A DNA stretch of 64,000 nt from Pseudomonadota bacterium (GCA_018261895.1 JAGTRT010000025.1:1-64000); one strand, 5' to 3'. Positions 34,969-45,224 are shown, counted from the stretch's first letter. A program made the numbers and translations. Notes: generated from the letters alone by a model not told the origin.

Positions 34969-35172
34969 CTATTGGGCCGCGGCTGGCGGCTTATCGCTGC
35001 CCGGCGCGCCTGGCACCGGGCTCTCCATCGCACGATCCGAAACCTCGGCGGCAGGCTTCGCCGCTTCGACAGATGCCGCCGGCGGCCGCAAGTGCCAGCC
35101 GAGAAGGGCGCCAGATGCCGTGGTGGCGGCCACCAGCGCAAGAAGCAGAATGCCTGTTTTCGGGCTTTCCAT
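34969..35172 (-). CDS. Small hypothetical single-pass membrane protein (67 aa)
   Basis: Family not recognised. One hydrophobic helix (GILLLALVAATTASGALLGW, about 7-26) is followed by a Pro/Ala-rich tail, as in small envelope-anchored or lipoprotein-like products; there is no lipobox Cys. It starts 11 nt after the sulfurtransferase stop on the same strand, supporting cotranscription. The Shine-Dalgarno is weak, so the call is moderate. Confidence 0.5.
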   Translation of the reverse strand: MESPKTGILLLALVAATTASGALLGWHLRPPAASVEAAKPAAEVSDRAMESPVPGAPGSDKPPAAAQ

Positions 35173-35183
35173 GGCGTGCCGGA

Positions 35184-36023
35184 TCAGCGTTCGACCGGGC
35201 GACCCGGATCAGCGCACCATTCGCTCCACGAACCGGCATAGAGGCGCGAACCGGGCAGGCCGGCGATTTCCATGGCGACCATGTTGACGCAGGCCGAGAC
35301 GCCCGAGCCGCATTGATGCACGACAAGATCCGCTGGCGAACCGGCCAGAATGCCCAGCCATTCGGCGCGTAGCTCGGCCGCCGGCTTGAAACGCCCGTCC
35401 GGCAGCAGGTTGTCCTTGAAGAAGCGATTGACCGCGCCGGGAATGTGGCCGCCAACCGGATCGATGGTCTCGTTCTCGCCGCGGAAGCGGTCCGGACCGC
35501 GCGCATCGACGAGATGCATGTGTGGCGTCTCGATGCTTTCAAGCACGAAGGCAGCATCGACCAGGCCATCCCGACGCAGCGGGACGAAGGCGCGTGGCGC
35601 CAATGTCGGCAAGACACCGGTCAGCGTGCCACCCGCCGTCTGCCAGGCCTGCAGGCCGCCGTCGAGTAGCGCCACACGGTCATGCCCAAGCCAGCGCAGC
35701 AGCCACCACAAGCGCCCGGCGATCATGCCTTGGGCGTCGTCATAGACCACGACCTGGGTCGTTGCGCCGATGCCGATTTCGCCCAGCCTTTGCGCCAGTT
35801 TTTCCGGATCGGGCAGCGGATGGCGGCCGTTGCAGCCGGTCATCGGCCCGGACAGATCGCGGTCGCAATGCAGGAAGACGGCGCCGGGAATGTGGCTCAC
35901 GGCATAAACACGTTCGCCGTACGCGGTATCAGCCAACTGGTGGCGGACATCGACGACCAGCCAGTCCGGATCGTCGAGATGCGCCTGCAGCGTGGCGACA
36001 TCGACCAGCGTCGTGTAGCTCAT
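35184..36023 (-). CDS. Thiosulfate/3-mercaptopyruvate sulfurtransferase
   Basis: 279 residues, two rhodanese domains. The inactive N-terminal domain contains VVDVRHQLADTAYG and HIPGAVFLH. The active C-terminal domain has catalytic Cys in HQCGSGVSAC, close to the CGSGVTA loop of mercaptopyruvate sulfurtransferases. Transfers sulfane sulfur to cyanide or thiol acceptors. ATG at 36023 is selected over an upstream one because it gives the standard N-terminus 4 nt after the STAS-like gene. Confidence 0.9.
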   Translation of the reverse strand: MSYTTLVDVATLQAHLDDPDWLVVDVRHQLADTAYGERVYAVSHIPGAVFLHCDRDLSGPMTGCNGRHPLPDPEKLAQRLGEIGIGATTQVVVYDDAQGMIAGRLWWLLRWLGHDRVALLDGGLQAWQTAGGTLTGVLPTLAPRAFVPLRRDGLVDAAFVLESIETPHMHLVDARGPDRFRGENETIDPVGGHIPGAVNRFFKDNLLPDGRFKPAAELRAEWLGILAGSPADLVVHQCGSGVSACVNMVAMEIAGLPGSRLYAGSWSEWCADPGRPVER

Positions 36024-36027
36024 GGGA

Positions 36028-36369
36028 TCAGCCCAGCCAGGCCTTGGCTTCGTCGGCGTTATCGAAGACCTCGACATCGGCGTTGACGAAGGTCTGCGAA
36101 ATCCAGGCGCTCCACGTCACCCACTGGCTGTCGGTGACCACGGCAACGCGCTTGAAATCGTTGGCATGGGCCCGCGAGAACTTGATTTCCTCCCAGGCCA
36201 CGTCCAGCGTCAGGCCCGCCATCTGGCTCAGGTCGAAACAAAGATCGACCGGACCTTCGAACTGGACCTTGAAATTGACGACTTCCTCGAATTCCTTGTA
36301 ATCGGCCAAGGTAAATTCGCCGAACACGGCAACGCTGACACGGTTCGGTTGGTGGTCGATGACGATCAT
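36028..36369 (-). CDS. STAS/SEC14-like (SpoIIAA-like) protein
   Basis: 113 residues. The FGEFTLADYKEFEEVV opening, DLSQMAGLTLDVAWEEIKFSR centre and VAVVTDSQWVTWSAWI block match the SpoIIAA-like/STAS family (DUF3478). Function unknown; possibly lipid or partner-protein binding. It is first in a short operon with the sulfurtransferase. Confidence 0.82.
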   Translation of the reverse strand: MIVIDHQPNRVSVAVFGEFTLADYKEFEEVVNFKVQFEGPVDLCFDLSQMAGLTLDVAWEEIKFSRAHANDFKRVAVVTDSQWVTWSAWISQTFVNADVEVFDNADEAKAWLG

Positions 36370-36437
36370 GGTTTTGCTCCGTTGTTGTTTGGGTTCAGTT
36401 TAACGCCAAATCCCTGCCACAGTGGCATCCAGGCGAG

Positions 36438-39110
36438 TCACTGCCGGCACGAATTGCTGCTGGCGTCCTCTTCGCGGCGCGCCTCGTCAGCACCCGGCAA
36501 ACGGTCCAGCACGGCCATCCGCGCTTGCCCGCGCAGGCTCTCCCACTTTTTCTCCTCTGCCTCGCGGCGAACGCTTCGCCGGACATAGCGAAAATCCTTG
36601 CCCAGTTTTTCCTTGCTGGCCAGCACCTCCTTCAGCCAGCGATCCGCCTCTTCAGGGCGCAACGAGCCATGCACCAGATCAAGCAGGACCTCCAGGCGCG
36701 CCCGTTCCGGCTGCCATTGCCGTTGTGTGACTGCCTTTAGTTGCTGTTCAAAAAGTGCCTGTGCCTCTCCATTCCGATGCAGGGCGAGATATGCCCAGGG
36801 CAAGGCCTCCGCACTTTGAATCGAGCCTACAGTAGCGATTGGCGCCTTTTCCAGCCATTGCCTGGCTTCCTCCGGCCGGCCATGAGTCAGGAGAAACCAG
36901 GCATAGGGCTGCATCATCCAGCGCAGGTATTCATTCTCACGCGCCAGATTCGCGCGCAGCAGGCGCTCCGCGCCAACTGTATCGCCGGTGGCATCAATCA
37001 GTCGGGCCAATTCCAGGCGGTCGTTCAACAGCGAATAGTTGTCCTCGGACGCCGGCTGGCGTTCACGGACTTCAATCGCCTGGCGCAGTCTACTGGCCCG
37101 CTTCTCCGGTTGCCGGTATTCCTGCCAGGCGATGGCCTCCAGAACATCCGCCAGGCGCCCCTGTTCAGCCACAGGCAAAGCGGTCAATTCGGGCAACAGG
37201 GCCACGAATTGTTCCTTGCCATCGGCATCCCTGGCGAGACGAGCCAGGGCGATGCGGGTATCGAGTCGATGCAGATGCCCCTCTCCCTCCACCGGCAGTT
37301 TTTCGGACTCGGCCAAGGCCTCGCGAAAGCGCGCTCGTGCCTCTTCGTCACGCTCATTTTCGACAAACCACTGGCCAGCATCGTACAAAACCCGCCAGCG
37401 CGCCGCAGGCGTGGTCGCATTCGCCAATTCCTCCACCCAGTCGGGCGGCGGATTCAACCACTGGTAAACCAGTTCCCCACCCCAGCGCGTCAGCTTATCG
37501 GCACCAGGTGTCCCCCAGAGCAGGCTCAATGGCGAGGCCAGTACCAGCAGGTAAATCGCCACGCCGGCCAGGCTTTCAGTCCATTTGGGCGGACGACCGC
37601 GCAGCCACGGCAAGAGCAGACGCAGCGTCTGCATGCGCAGGGAAAACGCCGGCCAACGCGGCCCCGGAACGGCATGCAGACGACCCAGAATGGCCGCGGC
37701 AGCGCCATCGGCGTCGCTCACCCCAGCCATGCCGCGGAGCAGTGCAACCCGCTGCCAGGCAAATGGCAGGGCCGCCATGAGAATCAGTCCGAGACCGGCG
37801 AGAATCGCGCTTTCGAGGTAATAACCGAACAGGACCAGCGCCAAGGCGCTGAGAAAATGAAAAACCAGCCGCAACCGCGGTCGCCGGGCGAACAGGAAGG
37901 TATCGAGAATCTGGCCGCCGTCGAGCGGCGAAAATGGCAGCAGGTTGAATAGATTCAGGGCGAGCAGGATGCTGCCCGCCTCCATCAGCCACGCTTCTTG
38001 TCCGGGCTCTGCCATCGCCAGACGCAGGCAGACCACCCCCGCCAGCAAACCCGGCAACGGGCCGGCCAGCAACATCACCATCTTTTGCCAGGGGCCGGCA
38101 TCGTCCTTGCGCCCCATGGCAACGGCGCCGAGAAAAGGCAGGACCAGCACGCTCAGTTGCCGGTAACCGAAGGCCCGCATGGCCAGCGCGTGACCTAACT
38201 CATGCACCAGCAGCACGCCGAGCAGCAGTCCGGCAAAGCGCAGCGAATCCATCCAGGCAAAGGCGGCAAATCCCAGCACGAGGCTGAACAGGAACCAGAA
38301 CCACTTGCCCCGCGTCGACATGCCCAGATCGGCCACCAAACGCTCCTGGTAGGCCCAAACCATGCGATCGGCGAGTTGTCGGAGCTCGACCGTTTCTACC
38401 ACTGCCATCGGCGGCAAGGCGGCAACGCGACGATTGCCGGCCAGAACCTGGCGCAGGAAGCGCCAGGCGGCAAGCCAGGTCGGTTGCCAATACTCGCCGA
38501 TCTTGACCATGACACCGCTTCGTTGCCAGTTGTCGATATAGCGGCTGGCAATGTCGAGATCTTCATCGCCCGCTGTCGACAGCAGATCGCCGCCCCCTTC
38601 CGGCAGCCGCTGGCAGTGACGCAGCCAATGCGCTTCCAGACTGTCAGCCAGCGCATCCTCGACATGCAAGTCAGGGGGATGGGGCAATTCCAGATGAACG
38701 ATGCGATTCTCCGTGCGCAGCGTCTGGCCATTGCATACCGAAGTAAAAATGACCGCCACGAGCAGGCCGGGTTCCGGCGCCTCGGAACAACGGATATTCG
38801 CCCGGCAGCCATTGCCCTGATGTCGATAGATGTCCTGCCAGGAATCGGGTGGCTGGCCATTGCGCAGCATGGAAGGAGCGCACAGGGTCTTTTCATACTG
38901 AAAGCCCAGGCCCGCCAACGCCTCGCCCACCGGATCGAGCAGCATCGCCACCCCGGCCGGCATGCCTTCACGTCCCACCACCTCTGCCCGGGCCGGCGCA
39001 AAACGCATGCGCCGCAATTGCAGGATGGCAGCGACGATCCTTGCCCCCTGAACGGCCAGCCACAGCCCGACGGCGGCCAGCAGCATCAGCAACATTCCCT
39101 TGTCGTCCAC
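36438..39110 (-). CDS. M50-type site-2 protease with C-terminal TPR-like domain
   Basis: 890 residues if the GTG at 39110 is used; it has GGAGAGG just upstream, while ATG at 39095 is an alternative. Residues 1 to about 260 are a soluble region after one N-terminal helix. The membrane core holds the zinc motif HELGH at about 303-307 and the third ligand motif SPLDGGQ at about 395-401, diagnostic of M50/S2P intramembrane metalloproteases. Residues about 540-880 are Ala/Glu/Leu-rich helical repeats with TPR character (ARWRVLYDAGQWF, ALPWAYLALHRNGEA). The N-terminal region and the large tail are not part of classical RseP or SpoIVFB. Substrate unknown. Confidence 0.8.
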   Translation of the reverse strand: MDDKGMLLMLLAAVGLWLAVQGARIVAAILQLRRMRFAPARAEVVGREGMPAGVAMLLDPVGEALAGLGFQYEKTLCAPSMLRNGQPPDSWQDIYRHQGNGCRANIRCSEAPEPGLLVAVIFTSVCNGQTLRTENRIVHLELPHPPDLHVEDALADSLEAHWLRHCQRLPEGGGDLLSTAGDEDLDIASRYIDNWQRSGVMVKIGEYWQPTWLAAWRFLRQVLAGNRRVAALPPMAVVETVELRQLADRMVWAYQERLVADLGMSTRGKWFWFLFSLVLGFAAFAWMDSLRFAGLLLGVLLVHELGHALAMRAFGYRQLSVLVLPFLGAVAMGRKDDAGPWQKMVMLLAGPLPGLLAGVVCLRLAMAEPGQEAWLMEAGSILLALNLFNLLPFSPLDGGQILDTFLFARRPRLRLVFHFLSALALVLFGYYLESAILAGLGLILMAALPFAWQRVALLRGMAGVSDADGAAAAILGRLHAVPGPRWPAFSLRMQTLRLLLPWLRGRPPKWTESLAGVAIYLLVLASPLSLLWGTPGADKLTRWGGELVYQWLNPPPDWVEELANATTPAARWRVLYDAGQWFVENERDEEARARFREALAESEKLPVEGEGHLHRLDTRIALARLARDADGKEQFVALLPELTALPVAEQGRLADVLEAIAWQEYRQPEKRASRLRQAIEVRERQPASEDNYSLLNDRLELARLIDATGDTVGAERLLRANLARENEYLRWMMQPYAWFLLTHGRPEEARQWLEKAPIATVGSIQSAEALPWAYLALHRNGEAQALFEQQLKAVTQRQWQPERARLEVLLDLVHGSLRPEEADRWLKEVLASKEKLGKDFRYVRRSVRREAEEKKWESLRGQARMAVLDRLPGADEARREEDASSNSCRQ

Positions 39111-39166
39111 AACCTCTCCCGGCAACAGTTAGCGTATCGGCGGCATTCTAGCCGGATTGGCTGTCT

Positions 39167-39924
39167 TTATGCCGACGTACTGGCTCGGGAAAAATGGCTG
39201 GCGGCAACGCCCGACAGGATGATGAGGGCAATGGCCAGCCACGCCGAGGCATCATGTGTCTCGCCCCAGAAGAGCATGCCGAACAGGCTGGAGAAGATCA
39301 CCGTGCTGTAGGCGAGGGCTGCCGACATCAGCGTCTTGCCCCGCGTGTAGGCCCGCGTCATGGCCAGTTGCGCCACGGTCGCGAAGCCAGCGACACCGAG
39401 CAGAAGCAGACCGCTCCTCAGATCAATCGCGTGAATGTCGCTGAAAACCAGCCAGGCGCCGGCGCCGACCGACGAGACCAGTGAAAAATAGAACACCGTG
39501 CGCATTTCCGGCTCGCCGCGCGCGCCGAGTTCGCGCACGCTGAAATAGGCCATGCCGGCCATGACGCCGGAGCCAAGGCCAATCAGGCCGCCGACCAGCT
39601 GATCGGCATGAAAGGTCGGCTTTAGCAGCAGCACGACGCCGATCAGCCCGAGCACCAGCGCGCCCATGATGCCCTTGCGCAGTTGCATGCCGGCGAAACC
39701 GAGGTAGAGCGCGAGGAAGATGGCCGACGCGTGATCTGCCAGCGCAGATGCGGTGTCGCCAGCGGCACGCCATTCAGGCGAACCAGGCCGAACATCAGGA
39801 TCAGCGAGATGAAGCTGCGGTAAAAGGTGATCTCCACCGCCGAATGGGTCTGCGCGGCAAACTTGACGCAGACGCCCATACAGGCGAACAGGAAACTGGC
39901 GGCGATCATCCACAGGGATTGCAT
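39167..39924 (-). pseudogene. EamA/DMT-family transporter, frameshifted with internal deletion
   Basis: The first about 65 residues (from ATG 39924: MQSLWMIAASFLFACMGVCV, EITFYRSFISLILMFGLVR) and the remainder (FLALYLGFAGMQLRKGIMG through LIILSGVAASHF) belong to one drug/metabolite-transporter protein but lie in different minus-strand frames. The switch is near 39725-39745. By comparison with the family layout, about 35-40 residues covering a third transmembrane helix are also missing at the junction. Ordinary members have about 290 residues and ten helices. Either a decaying gene or an assembly error; low sequence redundancy around the junction favours the former weakly. Confidence 0.75.
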
Positions 39925-40009
39925 GTGTTGGCGACTGGTTGTTAGGTATTAGATATTAGCGGGCAGGAAAAAGGCGGCGGTTTTGATCCCGTCGCCTTCT
40001 CAGCGAGCC

Positions 40010-40050
40010 TTTCACGGTCAACCGGAAAAAAGGCCCAAAATTGAAATGTC
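40010..40050 (-). repeat. 39-bp interspersed repeat, copy 6
   Basis: TTCACGGTCAACCGGAAAAAA, then GGCCCAAAATTGAAATG. Ends right at the stop codon of the Rieske gene. Confidence 0.88.
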
Positions 40051-41185
40051 AGCGCGACTCGATGGCCGACTGCATGATCCGCCGATAGAACTCGTGGAAG
40101 TGCTGCATGCCGTCTTCCATCGGGCTCTGGTACGGACCGACCTCGTTGCGACCATCAGCCAGCAGCGCCTTGCGGCCACGATCCATGCGCTCGCCGATGT
40201 CGTCATCCTCGATGGCGGTTTCCATGTAGGCGGCGCGTTCGGCCTCGATGAACTCGCGCTCGAAATCGACGATTTCCTCGGGGTAGTAGAACTCGACGAC
40301 GTTCATCGTCTTGTCCGGCCCCATCGGGATCAGCGTGGACACGACCAGCACGTGCGGATACCACTCGACCATGATGTTCGGGTAGTAGGTCAGCCAGATG
40401 GCGCCCTGCGGCGGCGTCTCGCCGCGGTCGCCGTAATACTCGCGGACAACCTTCTGCCAGCGGTTGTAGGCAGAGGAGGAAGAATCCTTCATGAGCGAGG
40501 TGATACCAACCTTCTGCACCGAATACCAGTCGCCGAACTGCCAGCTCAGGTCGTCGCAGGTGACGAAGTTGCCGAGGCCCGGGTGATACGGGACGACGTG
40601 GTAGTCCTCGAGATAGACCTCGATGAAGGTCTTCCAGTTGTAATTGCACTCGTGCATCTCGACGTGGTCGAGCTTGTAGCCGGTGAAATCGAGGTCGCGC
40701 GCGACAGTCATGCCGCCGAGGTCGGTGTTGGCCGAACGCGGGCCCTTGAACAACAGGCCGTTCCAGTTTTCCAGCTTGGCCTTGTTCAGGTTCAGGCAGG
40801 GATTCTGCGGAAAATGCGGCGCGCCGATCAGTTGACCGCCCTGGTCGTAGGTCCACCGGTGAATCGGGCAGACCACCGGGCCGTTGAGCGTCCCGGAACC
40901 CTGCAGCATGATCGCCTGGCGGTGACGGCAGACGTTCGACATCTGCCAGATGCCGGCATTCGGCCCCTCGCTGCCGCCGTTGAGCAGCATCTGGCCGTGG
41001 TCCTTCCACTCCAGCGAACGGTAATCCCCGGCGCCCGGCACCATGAGCTGATGGCCAACATAGCCCGGACCGGCATCGAAGATGAGCTTTTTCTCCAGCT
41101 CATGAATCTTCTCGTCGAAATACCAGTCCACCGGCAGTTGGGACACTGCGGGGGCCAACCGGGACACAGTCGCCATGTCGGACAT
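40049..41185 (-). CDS. Rieske non-heme iron oxygenase, alpha subunit-like
   Basis: 378 residues. The Rieske 2Fe-2S motif C-x-H (NVCRHR) and C-x2-H (VCPIHRW) lie at about 83-105. The mononuclear iron facial triad is in EDYHVVPYHPG (about 190-200), preceded by the NYNWKTFIEVY bridge. The family hydroxylates or demethylates aromatic or other substrates with a separate reductase, which is not in this window. The substrate cannot be read from sequence. Start ATG 41185 with GGAG 10 nt before; ATG 41176 is an alternative. Divergent from xseB. Confidence 0.88.
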   Translation of the reverse strand: MSDMATVSRLAPAVSQLPVDWYFDEKIHELEKKLIFDAGPGYVGHQLMVPGAGDYRSLEWKDHGQMLLNGGSEGPNAGIWQMSNVCRHRQAIMLQGSGTLNGPVVCPIHRWTYDQGGQLIGAPHFPQNPCLNLNKAKLENWNGLLFKGPRSANTDLGGMTVARDLDFTGYKLDHVEMHECNYNWKTFIEVYLEDYHVVPYHPGLGNFVTCDDLSWQFGDWYSVQKVGITSLMKDSSSSAYNRWQKVVREYYGDRGETPPQGAIWLTYYPNIMVEWYPHVLVVSTLIPMGPDKTMNVVEFYYPEEIVDFEREFIEAERAAYMETAIEDDDIGERMDRGRKALLADGRNEVGPYQSPMEDGMQHFHEFYRRIMQSAIESR

Positions 41186-41235
41186 TCCAAAGCTCCAGCG
41201 GGGGTTAAAAAGGGGTAAACATTTTACCCCGATAT

Positions 41236-41265
41236 TTGACCGAGCGCCCCTTGATAGAGTATTTT
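41236..41265 (+). promoter_or_regulatory. Promoter of the xseB-ispA-dxs operon
   Basis: TTGACC (41236-41241), 18-bp spacer, TATTTT (41260-41265), 26 nt before the xseB ATG. Confidence 0.55.
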
Positions 41266-41291
41266 CGCGTGTTTCCTTGATCGCCAAAAAC

Positions 41292-41531
41292 ATGGCCACA
41301 AAGCCCATCGCCGACATGAAATTCGAGACGGCACTCGCCGAGCTTGAAAACATCGTCTCCAGCATGGAAGGCGGCAAACTCGAACTGGAAGCCTCCATCG
41401 CCGCCTACAAGCGCGGCATGGAACTCATGAAGCACTGCCAGGCCCAGCTCGCCGACGCCGAAGAACAGATCCGCATCCTCGAAAACGGCGAATTCAAGGA
41501 CGTCGACCGCCAGACGCTGGAGGCTCAGTGA
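41292..41531 (+). CDS. xseB: Exodeoxyribonuclease VII small subunit
   Basis: 79 residues. FETALAELENIVSSMEGGKLELEASIAAYKRGM is the complete XseB signature; the rest is a helical tail. Partners with XseA, which is not in this window, in single-strand exonuclease activity. Start at ATG 41292 gives the standard N-terminus. Its stop overlaps the ispA GTG start (GTGA). Confidence 0.95.
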   Translation: MATKPIADMKFETALAELENIVSSMEGGKLELEASIAAYKRGMELMKHCQAQLADAEEQIRILENGEFKDVDRQTLEAQ

Positions 41532-42421
41532 GCGCCACCCCGTTCGCCGAATGGATGGCCGTCACGCAAGACCGCGCCGAATCCGCCCTCGCCCGTTTCC
41601 TGCCGGCCAGCGACAGCATTCCCGCCCGCCTGCACGACGCCATGCGCTACGCCACGCTCGGCGGCGGCAAGCGTGTCCGTCCGCTGCTCGCCCACGCCGC
41701 CGGCCAATTGACCGGAGCTACGCCGGACAAGCTCGACATCGTCGCCAGCGCCGTCGAAATGATCCACGCCTACTCGCTGGTCCATGACGACCTGCCATGC
41801 ATGGACGACGACGTCCTGCGCCGCGGCCGGCCGACCTGCCACGTCGAATTCGACGAGCCAACCGCCCTGCTCGTCGGCGACAGCCTGCAAACCCTGGCCT
41901 TCGAACTCCTGGCCAGCCAGCCCATCGGCGAACCGAAACAGCAGCTCGAAATGATCGCCCTGCTCGCCCACGCCAGCGGTTCGCGCGGCATGGCCGGCGG
42001 CCAGGCCATCGATTTGGCCTCGGTCGGCAAACCGCTCAACCAGCCAGAGCTGGAGTTGATGCACGCCCTGAAGACCGGCGCCCTGATCCGCGCTGCCGTG
42101 CTGCTTGGCGCCCTGGCCGGCAACCCCCTGTCGGCTGACGAACGCGCCAACCTCGACCGTTTCGCCAAGCGCGCCGGCCTGCTCTTCCAGGTCGTCGACG
42201 ACATTCTCGACTGCACGGCGAGCACCGCCACGCTCGGCAAGACCGCCGGCAAGGACGAAGCCGCCGACAAACCCACCTACGTCAGCCTGCTCGGCCTCGA
42301 AAAGGCCCGCGCCTACGCCGACGAGCTGCGCGCCGACGCCCTCGACGCCCTCTCCATTTTCGGCGAGCGGGCGGCCCGCCTGACCCAGCTGGCCGACTTC
42401 ATCTGCCATCGGCAATTCTGA
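41528..42421 (+). CDS. ispA: Farnesyl diphosphate synthase
   Basis: 297 residues. First Asp-rich motif DDLPCMDDD (about residues 86-94), GGKRVRP substrate site, and second Asp-rich motif DDILD (about 220). It condenses IPP with DMAPP and GPP to give FPP. GTG start overlapping the xseB stop. The xseB-ispA-dxs arrangement is widely conserved. Confidence 0.95.
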   Translation: MSATPFAEWMAVTQDRAESALARFLPASDSIPARLHDAMRYATLGGGKRVRPLLAHAAGQLTGATPDKLDIVASAVEMIHAYSLVHDDLPCMDDDVLRRGRPTCHVEFDEPTALLVGDSLQTLAFELLASQPIGEPKQQLEMIALLAHASGSRGMAGGQAIDLASVGKPLNQPELELMHALKTGALIRAAVLLGALAGNPLSADERANLDRFAKRAGLLFQVVDDILDCTASTATLGKTAGKDEAADKPTYVSLLGLEKARAYADELRADALDALSIFGERAARLTQLADFICHRQF

Positions 42422-42422
42422 G

Positions 42423-44276
42423 ATGCCTTACCGCCTACTCGACACCATCAACAGCCCGGCCGACCTGCGCCGGCTGGACCGCAAGCAGTTGCCGCAATTG
42501 GCGACCGAACTGCGCGCCTTCCTCATCGACTCCGTGTCCAAGACGGGCGGCCACCTGTCGTCCAACCTCGGCACCGTCGAGATGACCATCGCCCTGCACG
42601 CCGTCTTCAACACGCCGGACGACCGTCTGGTCTGGGACGTCGGCCACCAGTGCTACGCCCACAAGGTGCTCACCGGGCGTCGCGAGGGCATGAGCACGCT
42701 GCGCATGCACGGCGGCGTCTCCGGTTTTCCCAAGCGCAGCGAGAGCGAATACGACACCTTCGGCGTCGGCCATTCATCGACTTCGATCTCCGCCGCGCTG
42801 GGCATGGCGCTCGCCGCCAAGCACAAGGGTGAAGACCGCAAGACGGTCGCCGTCATCGGCGACGGCGCGATGTCGGCCGGCATGGCTTTCGAGGCGCTCA
42901 ACAACGCCGGCGTCGCCGACGCCGACATGCTGGTCATCCTCAACGACAACGAGATGTCGATCTCGCCGCCGGTCGGCGCGCTCAACAACATCCTGACCCG
43001 CCTGATGTCAGGCAAGACCTACAACGCCGCCCGCGAAGCCGGCCGCCACATGCTCGGCTTCGCCCCACCGCTGCTCGAACTGGCCCGCCGCGCCGAGGAG
43101 CACGTCAAGGGCATGATCGCGCCCGGCACGCTGTTCGAGGAATTCGGCTTCCATTATTACGGCCCGATCGACGGCCATGACCTCGATGCCCTGATCCCGA
43201 CGCTGGAAAACCTCAAGAAGCTCAAGGGCCCGAAGTTCCTGCACGTCATCACCAAGAAGGGCCAGGGCTACAAGCTGGCCGAGGCCGACCCGATCCTCTA
43301 CCACGGCGTCGGCAAATTCGCTGCCTGCGACGGCATCCTGCCCGCCAAGGGCCCGGGCAAGCTGACCTACACGCAGGTTTTCGGCGACTGGCTGTGCGAT
43401 CAGGCCAAGGCCGATTCGCGCCTCGTCGCCATCACCCCGGCCATGCGCGAAGGCTCCGGCATGGTGCGCTTCTCGGCCGAATACGCCGACCGCTATTTCG
43501 ATGTCGGCATCGCCGAACAGCACGCCGTCACGTTCGCCGCCGGCCTGGCCTGCGAAGGCCTGAAGCCAGTCGTCGCCATCTATTCGACCTTCCTGCAGCG
43601 CGGCTACGACCAGCTCGTGCACGACGTGGCCCTGCAGAACCTGCCCGTCGTCTTCGCGGTCGATCGCGGCGGCCTGGTCGGCGCCGACGGCCCGACGCAT
43701 CACGGCACCTTCGACCTCTCCTTCGTCACCTGCATCCCGAACATGGTCGTCATGGCCCCGGCCGACGAAGCCGAATGCCGCCAGATGCTGTCCACTGCCT
43801 ACGCGCTCGATTGCCCGAGCATGGTCCGCTATCCGCGCGGCAGCGGCACGGGTGCGGTACCGGGCACCACGCTCGAAACGCTGCCGGTCGGCAAGGCCGA
43901 CATCCGCCGCCGCGGCAAGGACGTTGCCCTGCTCGCCTTCGGCAGCCTGGTGTCCGCCGCCCTGGCCGCCGGCGAGGAGCTCGATGCCACCGTCGCCAAC
44001 ATGCGCTTCGTCAAACCGCTCGACGTCGAGTTGATTGTTGAACTGGCCGGGAACCATTCGCTGCTGGTCAGCGTCGAAGAGAACGCTGTGATCGGTGGCG
44101 CCGGTTCGGAAATCGAACGTGTCCTCGCAGAACGCGGGATCAACGTGCCGGTCATCCGCCTCGGCCTGCCCGACCGCTTCATCGACCACGGCGAGCAAGG
44201 ACAGCTTCTGGCCGAACTCGGCCTCGACAAGGACGGCATCGTACGTGCAGTACGGGCCCGGACCACCCCACAATAA
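42423..44276 (+). CDS. dxs: 1-Deoxy-D-xylulose-5-phosphate synthase
   Basis: 617 residues, normal length. TPP-binding motif [18 protein letters not shown] at about 150, catalytic-domain [14 protein letters not shown] near 420 and the transketolase C-terminal domain. First committed step of the MEP pathway from pyruvate and glyceraldehyde-3-phosphate. One nt after the ispA stop. Confidence 0.97.
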   Translation: MPYRLLDTINSPADLRRLDRKQLPQLATELRAFLIDSVSKTGGHLSSNLGTVEMTIALHAVFNTPDDRLVWDVGHQCYAHKVLTGRREGMSTLRMHGGVSGFPKRSESEYDTFGVGHSSTSISAALGMALAAKHKGEDRKTVAVIGDGAMSAGMAFEALNNAGVADADMLVILNDNEMSISPPVGALNNILTRLMSGKTYNAAREAGRHMLGFAPPLLELARRAEEHVKGMIAPGTLFEEFGFHYYGPIDGHDLDALIPTLENLKKLKGPKFLHVITKKGQGYKLAEADPILYHGVGKFAACDGILPAKGPGKLTYTQVFGDWLCDQAKADSRLVAITPAMREGSGMVRFSAEYADRYFDVGIAEQHAVTFAAGLACEGLKPVVAIYSTFLQRGYDQLVHDVALQNLPVVFAVDRGGLVGADGPTHHGTFDLSFVTCIPNMVVMAPADEAECRQMLSTAYALDCPSMVRYPRGSGTGAVPGTTLETLPVGKADIRRRGKDVALLAFGSLVSAALAAGEELDATVANMRFVKPLDVELIVELAGNHSLLVSVEENAVIGGAGSEIERVLAERGINVPVIRLGLPDRFIDHGEQGQLLAELGLDKDGIVRAVRARTTPQ

Positions 44277-44294
44277 TTCATTGAAGAACAGCCC

Positions 44295-45107
44295 ATGAAC
44301 GCCCCGAACACCCCTATCCCTGATGTCCAGAACTCGGCCGACACGCGCCAGATCGCCATCAACAAGGTCGGCATCAAGTCGATCCGCCATCCGATCAAGG
44401 TCCAGGACAAATCGACCGGCGTCCAGCACACCATCGCCATGTTCAACATGTACGTCGGCCTGCCGCACAACTTCAAGGGCACGCACATGTCGCGCTTCGT
44501 GGAGATCCTGAACAGCCACGAACGCGAAATCTCGGTCGAGAATTTCCCGGTCATGCTGCGCGACATGGTCGCCAAGCTCGAAGCCCAGACCGGCCACATC
44601 GAGATGAACTTCCCGTACTTCATCAACAAGACCGCGCCGATTTCCGGCGTGCAGAGCCTGATGGACTACGACGTCACCTTCATCGGCGACATCTGCAGCG
44701 GCGAAATCGTCACCTCGACCAAGGTCGTCGTCCCGGTGACCAGCCTGTGCCCCTGCTCCAAGAAAATTTCCGAGCGCGGCGCGCACAACCAGCGCTCGCA
44801 CGTCACCGTCACGGCCCGCACCAACGACTTCGTGTGGATCGAGGAAATCGTCCAGCTCGTCGAGCAGGAAGCCTCCTGCGAGCTGTTCGGGCTGCTCAAG
44901 CGTCCGGATGAGAAATACGTCACCGAACGCGCCTACGACAATCCCAAGTTTGTCGAAGACATGGTCCGCGACGTCGCCGCCCGCCTCAACGCCGAGCCGC
45001 GTATCGACGCCTACGTGGTCGAATCCGAGAACTTCGAGTCGATCCACAACCATTCGGCCTACGCGCTGATCGAAAACGACAAGCGGCGCAGCAGCAGCCA
45101 CGGCTGA
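44295..45107 (+). CDS. folE2: GTP cyclohydrolase FolE2
   Basis: 270 residues. The catalytic zinc-site Cys is in [28 protein letters not shown] and the NHSAYAL C-terminal block are family-typical. Converts GTP to 7,8-dihydroneopterin triphosphate for folate or queuosine synthesis; queG of the latter pathway is also in the window. Eighteen nt after dxs, so probably in the same transcript. No Zur-like site seen upstream. Confidence 0.94.
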   Translation: MNAPNTPIPDVQNSADTRQIAINKVGIKSIRHPIKVQDKSTGVQHTIAMFNMYVGLPHNFKGTHMSRFVEILNSHEREISVENFPVMLRDMVAKLEAQTGHIEMNFPYFINKTAPISGVQSLMDYDVTFIGDICSGEIVTSTKVVVPVTSLCPCSKKISERGAHNQRSHVTVTARTNDFVWIEEIVQLVEQEASCELFGLLKRPDEKYVTERAYDNPKFVEDMVRDVAARLNAEPRIDAYVVESENFESIHNHSAYALIENDKRRSSSHG

Positions 45108-45136
45108 TCGCGCCACGGAAGCCCCGCCATGGGGCT

Positions 45137-45174
45137 TCAACGGTCAACCGGAAATATTGGCCAAAATTGAAATC
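45137..45174 (-). repeat. 39-bp interspersed repeat, copy 7
   Basis: CAACGGTCAACCGGAAATATTGGCCAAAATTGAAATC: both conserved arms are exact, with the middle 10 bases divergent. In the gap between convergent folE2 and rplS. Confidence 0.88.
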
Positions 45175-45177
45175 AAT

Positions 45178-45205
45178 AAAAAAGGGCGCCGAGGCGCCCT
45201 TTTTC
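45178..45205. terminator. Bidirectional terminator, folE2 / rplS
   Basis: AAAAAAGGGCGCC and GGCGCCCTTTTT form a compact hairpin (45184-45199) with A/T runs on both sides, serving the rpsP operon and folE2. Confidence 0.85.
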
Positions 45206-45224
45206 AATGTCGGTAAATCGCTGA

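Noticed and set aside
43008-45140. Minus-strand open frame (710 codons) opposite dxs and folE2
   Set aside because: Both dxs and folE2 carry complete catalytic motifs; the opposite frame is a GC-rich shadow.
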